A DNA stretch of 64,000 bases from Timema cristinae (GCA_039000515.1 JBCFYV010011135.1:17081191-17145190), one strand, 5' to 3'. Positions 45,879-59,284 are shown, counted from the first letter of the stretch. Program-made: numbers and translations. Notes: a model not told the origin generated them from the letters alone.

Positions 45879-46726
45879 GGTGGTGTACTTTTATTAGCTC
45901 AGCAACAACTTTCGTGCTTCAAATGACATTTATTAAGTCAGTATATATTTAATAGGCTCTAAGTGTTAACTCTCTTAATTTAACAATTTCATCTACTCAG
46001 TAGGCTCCAAGATACCAATGCGTATAAATTACCGGAAAATTCTCTGATTGAAAATTTAAGAGGGAACTTTCATCTTTTGCTGCTAATTAGGTATACCCAC
46101 AAGTAGTCTGATCAACTGTCCCTTTTCTCTGCGGTATATCCTCGCGGCTGCTCATATGAAAGGTAACTTACTGCTTGCGGTGTCGTCTAGGAGGTAGTAG
46201 TGATATGGGTGTAAACGGCGCAAGGTCCGCAAGTTGGTGTGGGGGTCCTCTTGCGGGTTGCGGGTGAACAGGGGTTAGGTAAAGACATGACACAAAGTAC
46301 AAAGTTTGTTCAAACTCAATGGAACAAAGTGCTCGTTCCTAACAGCATCGGACCAGGATGAAGATTAAAGGTGGATAAGGTAGAGAAAGCGCCACCCTGG
46401 ATAATTCTCTGTGTTAAACTGACCACAGGAGGCGAAATTAGGTCGCACTGACGGGAATAAAAACAGAACAAAGCTTTCCAAGCACTCGGATGTTACATAA
46501 GTTTAAACAGGTTAAGACAGTAACTATTGGAAATTCCTAATTACAGCGGCTAAGGAGACCACTTCCAGACAGTAACTAGGAGAACTACCTCACTACATCA
46601 ATTAAAATAATTAATACAGTAACTAGAGGAACTACTTTAACACATTCACAAAGTGAACTACTTTGAGACGACTGTGTAACTAATTCAAAAGAGTAACTAA
46701 TTGCATTAATTATCAGAACTACTTTA

Positions 46727-46843
46727 CAGCCCACCTTGGTGACGTAGTTAGCTAACGCGATAGTTTCGTGTTGAGCTAGACTACTGAGGATGGGGGGATC
46801 GAGGTTCAAAACTTAGTCGGGTGAACTGGGAATGGTTTTTCCT
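46727..46843 (+). repeat. SINE-B head fragment (3' truncated)
   Basis: Head cccaccttggtgacgtagtt, box B (ggttcaaaac) and 'cgggtgaactgggaatggtt', then an abrupt end at 'tttttcctgaac'. The body and the shared tail are absent. Bases 45879-46726 and 46844-49289 contain no supported gene or repeat. Confidence 0.8.
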
Positions 46844-49289
46844 GAACAAATATTTTCTTCGATGTACCGCTAGCCTCCCTTTTGACGTGAATACGTCTTT
46901 AAATTTGCTACCATACGGGGGCAATCCAAATAATCTAATGATAACAAAATCGGGGGATACAGTTTGGCGTTGTAGTTTCGAATCTATCCTCTATATCCAA
47001 AATTAAATTATACCACTGGATAGCTAAAGGATCAAAGAATGCATTACAATACACGAGAACAGTGACGCATCGTGCGCCGTGGAGGGGAAGCGCCGCCATT
47101 TTGAGGTTATTTTGCTGCGTATCGAGATTTGCAATTAGTATAACTTTTGACTCGGAGAAGCTACGATGTTCGTTTGGGCTTTAATCGTCATCTGTTATAA
47201 AAATCTATCGATTGTATATAAAACATTAGTTTAAAGTAGTGACAGTGAATATAATAAGGTGTTAGAATAAAAAAAATATTATCAAAATTCTATCTTATCA
47301 TTAATAAAGTTATATTGTAACACAATAATTATTTATTTCCTTGCTTTTATCCTAAATACATAAATATAAAAATTTTATTTAAAAAAAATATAATCCGTTA
47401 CATAAACGTATTCACGTACAACACACGGCCGTGTCTAGACACAGCCACACCCCATTTTATTGTATTTAATACGAGCAAGTGAATGTTTTCTCCTGCTCGC
47501 TCATTTGGTGAATACTTATCTTAACTAGTAGCGAGCCGAGCCGCTCGGTGCGAGCGCGCTCCGCCCGACTGTCGGTTTCTTCATGAATCCCTTTGATCCT
47601 TACATTACAAGTCAGTACATGTGTCCCGCCACACGTGACAAGCACAGGCAAACAGTCGGCATTAGTGTTTACTGGAGTGAAGAAGCAATGTGTGCTACTA
47701 AGTCCATGTTTACACAGGCAACAAATTGTCCAAATACTTTTCTGTCTTTACCTTTCTGTCTAGCAGCTGCACAACAACAGATGAACGACGAAACAGTCGT
47801 GTCATGGGTGTATTTGTTCCCAGGGAACAAATTTGTTGCCAGGAAAAACAAAAGTTCCATAAATTTATACCTAATACATTCCTTACCATAGTGGACGTAC
47901 TATAAGTAGGTGCAATTTTTGCTATTATAGCCTGCAAGAGGAAACAAAGACGGTTATAGCCTCAATTTTGGTTACACCACCATTTACAGTGAAAGATTCT
48001 CCAAGTTTTGCTCGCTATAGGAATTATTTCGACAAGTTTTTCTTCCTACTATAGAATAAGTGTTTCCATCTTTGATCAACCTTTTTGATCTAGTTGGATA
48101 ATCAATTTTCCGGCAGGACACCAATTGGAGAATAAGCATTATTAAATGATAGATAGGCATTGTTTGTGTTGTTTGTCCCAAAACTAGACTGAAATCATGG
48201 GCTGGGACGAATACACCTGGTGAGAAACGACAGAACTGTCTCCGGTTCACACGGATCCGTTTGTTTGTACTAGCCTAGTCCTAAGACAAAGAAGTCGTCG
48301 CAATGTTGAGGCCATCAACTACTCTTTTCAACTTCTGCTGTTGCCTGAGTTCACACTTACATTCAACTTTATTGAACATTTTGTAACGACGAACAAGTGT
48401 TTAGACAATTTTTCGACTGTGTACATATAGCCTAACAGTTTGCAGCAAGTGTTTGTTCACAATATAGTGGAACCACAAAAACAAATTTATTTGCTATTGA
48501 ACAAGTAGTGTATTGGTTCACAATTCTTGAATTAAATAGATCTGTGAAATACATTCGAATGAAACTAGTTTGACCACTAATTTATTTACTGTTCAAAATA
48601 CCTATTCAATAATGTCGATCCACTATTAACACTCCTTTTCACTAAATAGGTTCGTCTGCCCTCACAAATTTTGTATATTCCTATCTCCTTTTAAATTAAA
48701 TTTTATTAAAACAGACGCAGCGATTGTTACTTTTAAGCACGATATTTCGTCCTTAGATGAGAGATAATCGGATCACTGCTGAGCGAAGCATTTGAAGTGA
48801 CCCCTTGCTGCAATCCTTTCACAAGCTTTTTAATGCAATGTTCACCGCGAATATTACAAAGCTCTGCTAGAGTCAGTCGCCACCATTAGTTGATATTTTT
48901 CCTTGGTGATCAAGTTAGACAGGAAAAAAATTAATTCTTCGTATTCATTATTTATGGGGATAAAGAAGGCAATCTCATACTCTCAATATATATCAAAACT
49001 ATATGAATGGTACAGTGCACAATCAAGACGTTCTCATTCTTTTACTTAATATGATCCAATTTACTTAAAACTCGCATGATATGTGAAATGATAATAAATA
49101 TTGTTGCAGAAATCAAAGAGCATACAAATCATTTTCCCTCTACCCTGATCTCAATTTAAAAAAACATAGTCCCTAAAAGCTCATAAACTAATAGTTTTAT
49201 AAAAAAAAAATTCAAATTAAAGTCTTGCAATGATAAGTTATTTCGTATCTTAAATATTTGAAGGGATATAATCATATTTGGAAATGTAC

Positions 49290-49670
49290 GCTAGTGTAAA
49301 GTACCGTCAAATTAATTTTCATATGAAATTGAGTTGCGTCATTCTTTTTCTAACGTTAAACTTTTAATTGATACGAGCTTTCATCAAAATCGTTAGATAT
49401 GATTTTGAGAAAATCTATTTTTTTTCCTCCTTTTATCTGTAAGTAAACTACCTTTAATTTAGGGTTGTATAGATAGTTTCAAAAATAATATCTGAGGAAC
49501 CTTATAAAAAAAAAAACAAGATACCAAGTTTTAGTCTGGCCAGTTAAACTGTTTCAGTTCTAGTACTAGTAACAAACAGATGGACAGACAAACTGCATGT
49601 GAAAAAAAAAACTTATCGGGTTCATGGGGTTATGAAATTCATCAAAATATAGAGTTCAATTATTTTTAAT
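49290..49670 (-). repeat. Dispersed repeat family D, copy 4
   Basis: Reverse-oriented copy with 'tcatcaaaatcgttagatat', 'ctgtaagtaaactacc', 'ttagggttgtatagatag', 'gacagacaaactgcatg' and 'gttcatggggttatgaaatt', in the same order as 53300-53700. Confidence 0.5.
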
Positions 49671-49706
49671 AATGCAATAATTTCACTGACCAATGAGTAC
49701 AAGAAC

Positions 49707-49842
49707 GTAAAAAAGTATCCTATAGGTATTCAAAAGATTTATTGGAATGTTAAATTAAAATCACTTGAGATTTGCCACTAAACGAAAAACTTTATGAGCG
49801 ACCGCCAAATTGAAATGAATTATCAGATTGCATGTAAAATAA

Positions 49843-49904
<62 letters not shown>

Positions 49905-50160
49905 TACTTATATTTATTTATGATTTTAATTTAACATTCCAATAAATAGTTTGAATACCTATAGGGTACTTTTCGTAATTTTGTCAATCTTTATCTTTAT
50001 TACGCCATAGTCTCCAAATGCATGGACCAATATTGATAAAATTGGCATGGACATTTATTGAACCTAGACCGAACGATGTAAATAAATAAATAAATAAATA
50101 TATATATATTGGCATTTGGCGACTATGGCGTGATAGAGATCAAGATAGACAAAATTACGA
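49707..50160. repeat. Two adjacent inverted repeats around (AT)n
   Basis: The first pair is 49707-49767 with 49919-49980 (gtatcctataggtattcaaa, gattttaatttaacattcca), enclosing an (AT)n tract at 49846-49908. The second pair is about 49976-50023 with 50111-50159 (ttacgccatagtctccaaat versus catttggcgactatggcgtg), enclosing (AAAT)n. It is probably one or two foldback elements. No coding capacity. Confidence 0.65.
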
Positions 50161-50174
50161 AATGCCAAATACTC

Positions 50175-50241
50175 AAGTTAAAACAATATTATTAGTACCG
50201 TATCTTACTACCCGTTTGGGCTGTACGAAAAGTTAAAACAA
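50175..50241 (-). repeat. Tail-only SINE insertion with target duplication
   Basis: Only about 40 bp of the shared tail (attattagtaccgtatctta, ctacccgtttgggctgtacg) lies between direct repeats AAGTTAAAACAA at 50175-50186 and 50230-50241. Confidence 0.85.
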
Positions 50242-50767
50242 AACTTAGTTTCACTAATTAAGTGAAAATTGAACAATTCATTTATTTTACTGTAGGTTTA
50301 TTATGCATGATATAAAAAAATATGGCTTAATTTGACTTGACTAAAATGATCATGGTAAAGCAGAGAGAAGATAAACCTGCTTTAACTAAGTTGACCACGT
50401 GACTCACATCTTCCAATCGATACGCGTGTCGCCAGAATAATAACGCAGACCAACCAATAGTGATCTATAATTCACGGCGGATAACACTGCAAATGAAGGA
50501 GCCAACCAGAAAAAGACCAACGTATTTTCACGTGGACCACATATATACATATTGATTTGAGTTTTTTTAAATTAGTTTGACATCAACCAAATTGGGATCA
50601 ATTTAATGGTTTTTTTTTAAATTTTATCTAATTCTTTTCTAATCTTCTATTGTCTTTAATATAAAAGGTACAAGGAAAGTAACACTACACACATTTTCCG
50701 GAACAACTTTTATAACTAAAAACCCATAAGAACCCCAGAAAAAACGTTTTATAAATTGATTTAAATA

Positions 50768-51021
50768 TGACAGATACCTCTTTTAACCATAATCTAAAAT
50801 GTATTCGAAAGTCTCATGATTGTCTAACAGATGGCAGCACTAAATCAATTTGACAGATACCTCTTTTAACCATAATCTAAAATGTATAAGAAGGGTCTCA
50901 TGATTTTCTAACAGATGGCAGCACTAACTCAATTTGACATATACCTCTTTTAACCATAATCTAAAATGTATTATAAAAGTCTCATGATTGTCTAACAGAT
51001 GGCAGCAATCTCTCAATTTGA
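50768..51021. repeat. Three tandem copies of an 83-84 bp unit
   Basis: The unit contains gacagatacctcttttaacc, ataatctaaaatgta, gtctcatgattgtctaacag and atggcagcactaa. Bases 51022-53299 hold decayed SINE-like fragments at about 51400-51540 and 51560-51650 (gcttaggctaccgggttcga) but no gene. Confidence 0.85.
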
Positions 51022-53299
51022 GTTAAAAATTAGACTCACCCCATTTTCCCCTATACCCTTCATATGGTAAAAGTGTTTCTCTGGTCCCAATTCCACAATT
51101 CTATAAAATAGTCATACATAAAACAACATTGAGATAAAAACGTATGGTTATAACTTTATTACTTAACTATGACAGGTGTTTTTCGTGAAGTAAGACGTGC
51201 TCTTAAATACATGAATCCACGAAACTTGATACGCTCCCAATTTTCCTTATTTAAGGTTGACACGCCTGCCATTTCTAAAGCCATTCGTAGTTCGCGTCTT
51301 ACTTATCGTACAGACTGACTATACACATATTTACACGTATGGGGTAGGAAATAGATAGTTAAAATTAAGATTAAATAAATGTAGCTTGATTTGCTTGAAG
51401 AAAGATCGAGAAACCATTTTTTTTAAATATAACATTCAGTACACCTAATTAGAGGTCCAAATCTTGACCTTTCCATCATCCAAACAAGACGAGAACGACG
51501 CCTTTATACACGTGCCCACCGGTATCGATCATGTTGCCCGATTGTTAAAAGTTAGTAAAGAATACCCCATGTCAAGTAGAAGGGTTTGACACCTTAGCTC
51601 TGTTTGTAGCGTGTCTATTGAGCTTAGGCTACCGGGTTCGATTCTCAACATGGCTGAAAAATCTATCATTGGTGAAATGTGGGTTTCTCAATTTCACAGT
51701 GATAAATTAACTGCTGGGGACTGGATGTTGCTCCTGTCTTAAGCTGTATTATAAGGAATATGAAGCTACAACAGTCCTATCAATATGGTTTTGGAAAAAT
51801 ATATGGTTTGAAAAAACTGACTCAGGACACAGGCTGGAAACAGTAATGGATGTAAGAAAAGAAAGTTACAAAGGTCTCTAAAACAATTTTTATTTTTTGT
51901 TTTTAATAATTTTAAAATTAATAATATCCAATTCCATATTAATTTCCCCTTGATCATATCCCTTATTGGGCCTTTCGTAATACAAAATTATTTTCTCTCA
52001 ATAACACTTCCATGGTCAGCCTTATTTGTCGTAACTATAGCACAAATTCCAGATTTGTCAAATTTGACTTTTATCACAAGGTCAGATCCAAACTCAAAGA
52101 GTTATTTAAGGAACTCCCCTACCATCAATCTACTCGGAAAATGTTCTACCTCAAATATTTAAACATACATTAGTATGCTTTTTTGTTTGTTTGTTGTGTC
52201 TTTTAAATATTTTTCAAATGATGTCAATCCTTTTTGATTGCTTAAGCTTTTACTACTACCCATTAATAATGTAATTTCTTATATTTAAAAAATATGTTTA
52301 GTAACTATTTGTCTGTATTTATAATTATAATAATATGATCTAGCATTTCACTTTTTCACACAATCAATTACAAAGCTTAGCCACGTCTTAAATGGTCCTC
52401 TCCTTTCCTTTTGATCCACACAACGTAAAAGAAGATTAAGGAATAATTTATCGATCTAATATATATCCATAAGAGTAAAAACTAAATCGGATTTTCAAAT
52501 TAAAAATAATAAAAGCTAAAATAGAATCCTGTTAAAAGAGTAAACCTGTGAATGACTGTACACTGTATCACCCTGAAAGGCATAAGTCTCAACTTAACTA
52601 TTACACTTTAGGGGACTTTGAAGCTTTACGTTAGAACTTTAAAGAGAGAGGGGAGGTTCTAGATTTGTTAATTTTTACTGACGAAGGGGTTAGGGGGGTC
52701 AGAATAATGCTTACGTAAGACAGAGAGAGACGGGCAAGAATGCCAGAGCTATTAAGCCACCTCAAATCCACATAATAATAAAAATGGTCAAGACGTAGAT
52801 TCATTGACCTTGGTCATCAGATTAAAAGTGGTCTAGAGATTTTATATCTTTAATAATAATATTAATTCATTTATTCACTAATACTTTTTTATAATTTAAA
52901 TTAGATATTAATTAAAATAATTTTATAGCTATTTTCTTATATTATTTGTTTAGTACAATAAATTGAAACTCAGTGTTATTTGTAAATATTTACCACCACA
53001 TTAATTTACAATCTTATGTTATAATTACTGGAAATTTATTAATTGCATAAAATATCAAAGTTATTTCAGCGAAAATTTTTGAGAAATGTTGAAAAATATA
53101 ACGTAAGCAAGACGAAGGATTGGGAGGTTGGTTGAGTATATTTGCTTATAGTTCAAAAACTATTGTTTTTATAAAAATATTTTTCAAATAACATATCTGT
53201 ATATTTAATGTATTTAAAATAAAAGTTTTTTATTTTTAATAACTCCACAACTTTACAGTGATAAGAAATTTATTATTTCAAATAGTTGCGTAGAAATGA

Positions 53300-53700
53300 T
53301 TAAAAATGGAAAATTTCCGTAATGTGAAACACCATCAAAGTAATTTTCGTTATAAAATGAGAATTTCCATCATTTTCTATGCTGATGAACATTTTCTATC
53401 TATAAAATTTAAACAAAATCGTTATACCAAATTTTGAAAGAATCGATATTCTTTCTCTCTTTTGTAAACCACCCTTAGTTTTAGGGTTAGATATCTAATT
53501 CCAAAAACCTCTCAGGGGGGAAGGGAGGGCGTATTTATAAAACAACTAGATACCAAAATAGTTTTGGCTCTATCCTGAAGTACAGACATACGGACAGACA
53601 GACAGGTGCTGCTAAAACCACATTTTTTGTTTGTTTCAGGAGGTTATGAAACGTCAACATTTATCAAAATCTTGAGTTCGAATATTTCAACGATCACAAT
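53300..53700 (-). repeat. Dispersed repeat family D, copy 5
   Basis: Reverse-oriented: 'aaacaaaatcgttatacc', 'ttagttttagggttagatat', 'tacggacagacagacagg' and 'caggaggttatgaaacg'. Confidence 0.5.
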
Positions 53701-53814
53701 ACTTTCTCTCCAAGTTGTCGAAAGAAAGTAAAAGGTGAAAGCTCACCCTTTTATATCAAATTCAAAATTTTTTTGCTTCTATTCTTGAAGTAGTTTGACG
53801 AAAGATCACGTCAA

Positions 53815-54055
53815 CTACAGTAACTCCATGGCTTCTTTGGTGCTGACTGACATCTCACATATGACTTCTGACAGTCAACATTTAGGTATATACCTAAATT
53901 TTGACTGTCAGAAGTGACAGTTGCTAAATACTTGTTTTTGCAGAACATATGGTTCGGCGTAGGGATACATAATTTGGTCTGGTAACTTTTCAAAGCCGTC
54001 AGCCGTCAGTTGTAAGCTATCAATCAGCACCAAAGAAGCCATGGGGCTACTGTAG
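53815..54055. mobile_element. 241-bp MITE-like element, copy 1
   Basis: Starts CTACAGTA and ends TACTGTAG. Terminal inverted repeats extend inward over about 45 bp (ccatggcttctttggtgctg versus cagcaccaaagaagccatgg). A central palindrome is present (cttctgacagtcaacattta ... taaattttgactgtcagaag). It has the same length and structure as 63641-63881. No coding capacity. Confidence 0.85.
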
Positions 54056-54207
54056 TTGGTTTTTCTCACTCCACTATCCCCGGATACAATCCATCACGCT
54101 TAAGGGTTCGGCCAGACTGCCAAGCGTGCGAGCGAGCGAGCGCGCAAGCGACTGGGTGGCCAAACTGGCGAGCGCGCGAGCGAGCGAGCGAGCGCGTAAT
54201 TAGCGGA

Positions 54208-54520
54208 CCCTAGTTAGATTATTATTAGCACCGCGTCTTACTACCCGTTCGGGTTATACGCACTTACGCTAATGTGTAATGGTAGGGTTATTGTGAGATG
54301 AAATGAAGGACCTACAGTTTAACGTGGAATCCGAACCACGGTGGTGGCCTGGCATTCCCTACATTCACAAGATGTCTTGTCAGAGGTGAAGGAAGGGTTT
54401 GGAAATAAGATAAATCTGTGCCGGGACCGAGGATTGAACCCCGGCTGCCAGCACAGAAGTCTGACACCTTACTCCTAGACCACTAGGTCACCGCCCCCCA
54501 CCCCCTCCCCCCTAGTTAGA
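54208..54520 (-). repeat. SINE-A copy with 11-bp target duplication
   Basis: Full-length, reverse. The direct repeat CCCTAGTTAGA is at 54208-54218 and 54510-54520. Extra C-rich sequence of about 15 bp lies between the head and the right repeat. Confidence 0.88.
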
Positions 54521-54677
54521 GAAGATGTCTCTGTCAAACACACTTAGTACATCTCTGCTCCTCGAAAATTCTTACAGAAAATATTGTGTATTTATAAAAA
54601 AGAAAAAAGTAGAAGTGCATCCAATTAATAAATTGAGAAATGCGTATGGTACTGTACTGAAGTGTTTTAAAATCAGA

Positions 54678-54830
54678 TTTGCCGCACCAGTGGCAGAATG
54701 GTGCGTTGCACTCGATAACTTTTGACTAGGAGGCAAAGGTTCGAATCTTGGCTCAGTGAACTGAAGGTGATTTTTAAAACTTATTTATTGTTGTGGTTTT
54801 TTCATACTCTCTCCAAACTAATGGTGATTC
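54678..54830 (+). repeat. Old SINE-B-like copy
   Basis: tRNA-like head (gccgcaccagtggcagaatg), box B (ggttcgaatc), 'cagtgaactgaaggtg', and 'atactctctccaaactaatg'. It has no shared tail. Confidence 0.55.
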
Positions 54831-54929
54831 TTATTTGTAAAGGCCTACTTTGATTATAATATTGAAGTATTTTAACATATCGGGTTTACATATATACATT
54901 ATATTATTTATGGTCTTACCAATTAAATT

Positions 54930-54933
54930 AGGC

Positions 54934-55022
<89 letters not shown>

Positions 55023-55296
55023 GAACCGCATCTTACTTCCCGTTCGGGTTATATGCACTTACGCTAATGTGTAATGGTAGGGTGATTGTGAGATGAAATG
55101 AAGGACCTACAGTTTAACGTGGAATCCGAACCACGGTGGAGGCCTGGCTTTCCCCACATTCATAAGATGTCTTGCCAGAGGTGAAGGAAGGGTTTGGTAA
55201 TCAGATAAATCTGTGCCGGGACCGAGGATTGAGCCCCAGACCTCCAGCACAGAAGTCTGACACCTTACCCCTAGACCGCCAGGTCACCGGGCCATT
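54930..55296 (-). repeat. SINE-A copy with (ATT)n
   Basis: An (ATT)n tract of about 80 bp is followed by a full-length reverse SINE-A ending 'gaccgccaggtcacc'. An 8-bp direct repeat, GGCCATTA, flanks it. Bases 55297-56267 contain the right end of the TIR element and otherwise nothing recognised. Confidence 0.9.
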
Positions 55297-56267
55297 AATA
55301 GCAAGTGTGTTAAACCTATCACTGATAGAAAAAAGTCAAATATCATGTCAAAATGAGAAGTTTCCCCAGCACTCAATGAACCAACATACAATAATATTGC
55401 CTAGCGCCTGTAAACTAGACTGTACCGGGTCGAGCGCGCGCGCTCGAAAAATAGAACCAGTTCTATCTTTCAAGCGCGCGCGCTCAGTCGCTCGCTCGCA
55501 CGCTCAGTCTGGCCGTACCCTAACTCAACAGTGAACACTAGAGAACGCCTTAGTCCAAGAAACTTTAGTGGAAAAACAGACTATATCCCCATTCTATTTT
55601 ACAGATGGCAGGCTTTAAACTAGGTGTATCAAAACTTTTCCCACCATTGCGTCAATTAAGGACTAGCTAAATTTTGAAATAATCAGGGGTGGCTTAAAAG
55701 CCGGGCGAACCGGGCCACTGCCTGGTGCGTCGGGTCGATGGGGTCACCAAACAGACCACCCACTTTACCTAAAGTAACCTGAATGTGATAATATTATATT
55801 TAGGTTTGAGGACTATTTTCATATCATTCCCAGGTTACGTAAGATTTGGAGATGTTATGTTTGGGGATTATTTTAATATTTTCTTACTATCCGACAGTTA
55901 TATAGGAAGGTACCAAAAATCAATCCCACCCGCATACAAACTTTAACTCAGGACGTCTTTGGAAATAATCTTAGTATTCTACCTCTTAAATTAGTTTATT
56001 AATTGGTATTTAAAAATCAAAAGAGTTTAATATTATTTTAAGAATGCCTACATTTTCAAGTAGAAAAATTCATTAGGTTGTTAAAGTGAATGTCTAAAAC
56101 AAGATTTATTTCAATAATCAAAAGTAAAAACATTTAAAGCAACATATTCATTGAAAAAAATTTCAATAAATTGGTATAACCTATATTTTAAAATCATGCT
56201 AGTTTGAAACATATGGTAGTTTGCTAGCTAAGATATATTAGATTCAGTTCATATTTTTGTTGTATTT

Positions 56268-56313
56268 AACAGCCAACGAGCGTATAACCCGAACGGGTAG
56301 TAAGACGCGGTGC

Positions 56314-56366
<53 letters not shown>

Positions 56367-56375
56367 GCCCACGAG
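56268..56375 (+). repeat. Tail-only SINE insertion with target duplication
   Basis: Only the shared tail (cgtataacccgaacgggtag, taagacgcggtgct) plus (AAT)n lies between 13-bp direct repeats, aacagccaacgag at 56268-56280 and aacagcccacgag at 56363-56375 (one mismatch). Bases 56376-57125 hold no recognised feature. Confidence 0.88.
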
Positions 56376-57125
56376 ATGGCCTAAACAGGAGCCAAGACTT
56401 TTTCTAACTGTCGACTTGATAAAGTTCATTGTGACCAGATATTTAATTACGTGGCTGTCAAAATATTATCAAGTAACAATCACCAGGTTTTGGTTAGTTA
56501 GACTTCAGTTAGGTTAAATTGTTTCCACACCCTCATACTCACTATCACCATCACCTCATATTATCGGGACATGGAAATAGCCTCCATCAAAAGGATGTAC
56601 TATTAATACATTCGGGCGTCCCCTTGGCAACGGTACATTAGTTCTGGATAATATTTCTACAAACTGGGTAACAAGACAAGTTGCCCGGAAGCGCAATATT
56701 ATTATTACAGACGCTTGAAAGGTCAGTCAAGTAATGTTGAGTAGTATCTATAACTATACAAAATATAATATATGTATACCACTCTTCACAATGGAGGACC
56801 TCAACCGTTCCCACTACTGTTTACTGAGCTAATAGCCCAAGGTTCGTTTACCAGGAAGGTTAAGAGAAAAAAAACATTAGTTTTCCTCTTTTCACAAAGA
56901 TATTCGTTTCCATTTTATAACTAAACCAGTTTGTAAATCGTGAGGAGATATAATCAGTTTGTTTAATTAAAATGCTAACTAACCGTATTAATAGGAACGT
57001 AGACTGGATGTCAACATCATTTGGTATTTTTTTACCGGTGACAATTTCGGTCTGGTGTTATTATTTTAAGTTTTCCTAAATGTAGGTAAAGGTACATTTT
57101 CTATAAAGTTTTACCCTCATAATCC

Positions 57126-57416
57126 TTATTCTATAAATGTTACCCGCCTCGGCGGCGTAGTTAGCTAACGCGCTTGTCGTGTTGAGCTCGACTGCTGAGG
57201 ACGGGGAGATTGAGGTTCGAATCTTGGTCGGGTGAACTGGGGGTGGTTTTTCCTAAATGGTTTTCCCCTCTCCTTCCACGCAAATGTGGGTTCACTTCCT
57301 CTAATTCAACCCTCCCAAGTCATGATCCATTAGCGTAATTAGTACTTAAAGCGTATAACCCGAACGGGTAGTAAGAAGCAGTGCTAAATATTAAATATTA
57401 TTATTCTATAAATGTT
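57126..57416 (+). repeat. SINE-B copy with 16-bp target duplication
   Basis: Full-length: head cgcctcggcggcgtagttag, box B ggttcgaatc, shared tail. The direct repeat TTATTCTATAAATGTT is at 57126-57141 and 57401-57416, the longest duplication in the window. Confidence 0.94.
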
Positions 57417-58071
57417 GTTTAATTAATTGGATGGACAGGACGAATAATAAAACGCTGAGCAAAATAAAATGGTTTTAAGGTTGCCACCTCGTTCAGCGAG
57501 ATATTATATCAATTGCTGCCAGGCCACAAGGCTTAAAATATAATGGTTTCTGTTGTTTTCTGGAACTACTTCTTTATTCTGTCTAAGATTATACTCTCTT
57601 CCACCCTTCACCTACATTCACCCTTTGTCATCTTAATAAAAAAAAGAGAGGAAAAAGAACTACGAAACTTCTTATCTAAAGGTTAAGAGGAGAGCTCGCT
57701 ACTAGCTATCAAGTATATTAAAGTATTTTGTTGTGAGCCTATTAAAAAAAACTACTGTATTTGTTTGATGAAGGCTAAATATAGAGCTCTTTTTCATCAA
57801 GTATAATATCATAGCTCAAACAAATATGATTAAAAAGTCTTTGAAAATTAGCGAATGTAACATTTTCACACATTTTTTTTTCTATTACTAAAACAAACAA
57901 AAAAATTATTGTTGAGGAAAAATAATTGTAATCTTTTGACTTTTATTTTGGCTTGAACCCTATTTTGAAATAATGGTTCGGAGATTAAAATGATGAGTCA
58001 GAGCTGAACGTTTGGACGACAATTTCTCGCTTACCATCGCAGAACAAAATATTTATAGTAAAAATAAGCTT

Positions 58072-58079
58072 TGTGAATT

Positions 58080-58127
<48 letters not shown>

Positions 58128-58379
58128 TAGCATCGCGTCTTACTACCCGTTCGGGTTATATGCTTTATGTACTATTTACGCTAATGAATTAGGAATTGGG
58201 AAGGTTGAGTTAGAGGAAGTGAACCCGCATTTGCGTGGAGGGAGAGTAGAAAACCATTTAGGAAAAAACACCCCCAGTTCACTCGACCGAGATTCGAACC
58301 TCGATCTCCCCATCCTCAGTAGTAGAGCTCAACACGACTAGCGCGTTAGACAACTACGCCAGCGAGGTGGGTGTGAATT
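58072..58379 (-). repeat. SINE-B copy with (ATT)n
   Basis: Full-length, reverse, with (ATT)n at about 58083-58126. The direct repeat TGTGAATT is at 58072-58079 and 58372-58379. Bases 57417-58071 hold nothing recognised. Confidence 0.9.
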
Positions 58380-58711
58380 CTAGTTAGAATACTGTTTGAA
58401 TTGTGTTCTAGGTACGAATGTTGGCGAGCTACAAAATCTATTGGCCGAGTCTTCTTGACCTTTAGTGAAATGTTTTGGGAATAAAAAGTTACGATTCTCC
58501 TCGGCACTATGGAAAAAAAAATTGTTTAAAATGTTCCAGATGGCGCTACCATAACTTGGAAAAGAAATAAACTGCTCTTCCACTCAATGAAAATTATATT
58601 TGATCACAAAAGTTATCATCGACCTCAAATCTTTGTGATGACTTTTTTTTTACAGCACAATTAGTTATTTCATAAGTTGTAATATAGACAATTATTATTT
58701 TGTAACCAAAA

Positions 58712-58990
58712 TCGGTGGTCTTGGAATAAAGTGATCGCCTCGTAACCCGATGTTCATGGGTTCAGATCCAACTTGAGAAATAAAAATCCGTAGCACAACT
58801 TCCTATGGAGGAGAAATAAATCCATCGGTCCCATGTCAATTTTGGCATGTAAAAGTACCCTGGAAGGCATGTAAAAATAAGTTTACTGGTAAAATTTGTA
58901 GGCGCTTTCGTGCTCGCTCATAGATATTCTCGTTCATAAGGTGCACGTTAAAAATCTTAAATTAAATTAAAATAATTTTGTAATAATGTA
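58712..58990 (+). repeat. SINE-C copy
   Basis: 'tcggtggtcttggaataaag', box B-like 'gggttcagatcc', 'acttcctatggaggag', 'ctcgctcatagatattctcg' and 'ggtgcacgttaaaa'. Ends in an A/T-rich tail. Confidence 0.6.
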
Positions 58991-59284
58991 AAGACTGGCA
59001 CAACAGTCACACACACCCTTATGTACACACATTAGCTACGGCTAGGAATGGTAATGTTAAAACTAGATCCCTTTATTTAAAAATATATTTATATCGAGGT
59101 TCTAGTATCAGATATATCGATCAATTTATCAATAAATTTCATATCTATGACCACGCTATAACCTTTTGTTCCTTACTTTAATTGATGATGTGCATTAAAT
59201 GTAGCAACATTTAAAAAATGAGAATCTTTCTACATTCTGTAGGGCTTCATAAAAAGTTAAATATTTTATTAAAAGCACTAAGTA

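Larger units (their letters stand above)
54104..55520. mobile_element. TIR element with TAA duplications, carrying two nested SINE-A
   Basis: The left end GGGTTCGGCCAGACTG (54104) and the right end, reverse complement GGGTACGGCCAGACTG (55520), are followed inward by unusual (GAGC)n/(CGCG)n tracts on both sides. TAA flanks both ends (54101-54103, 55521-55523). A 3-bp TWA duplication with GG-rich termini is typical of PIF/Harbinger elements, so a non-autonomous Harbinger is a reasonable inference. Two SINE-A copies lie inside. Confidence 0.6.

Noticed and set aside
47583..47937. Overlapping frames of 75-102 aa on both strands
   Set aside because: No domain pattern, no splice structure or start context that stands out; the stretch contains short inverted repeats (acaaatttgttgcc) suggesting transposon-derived DNA.
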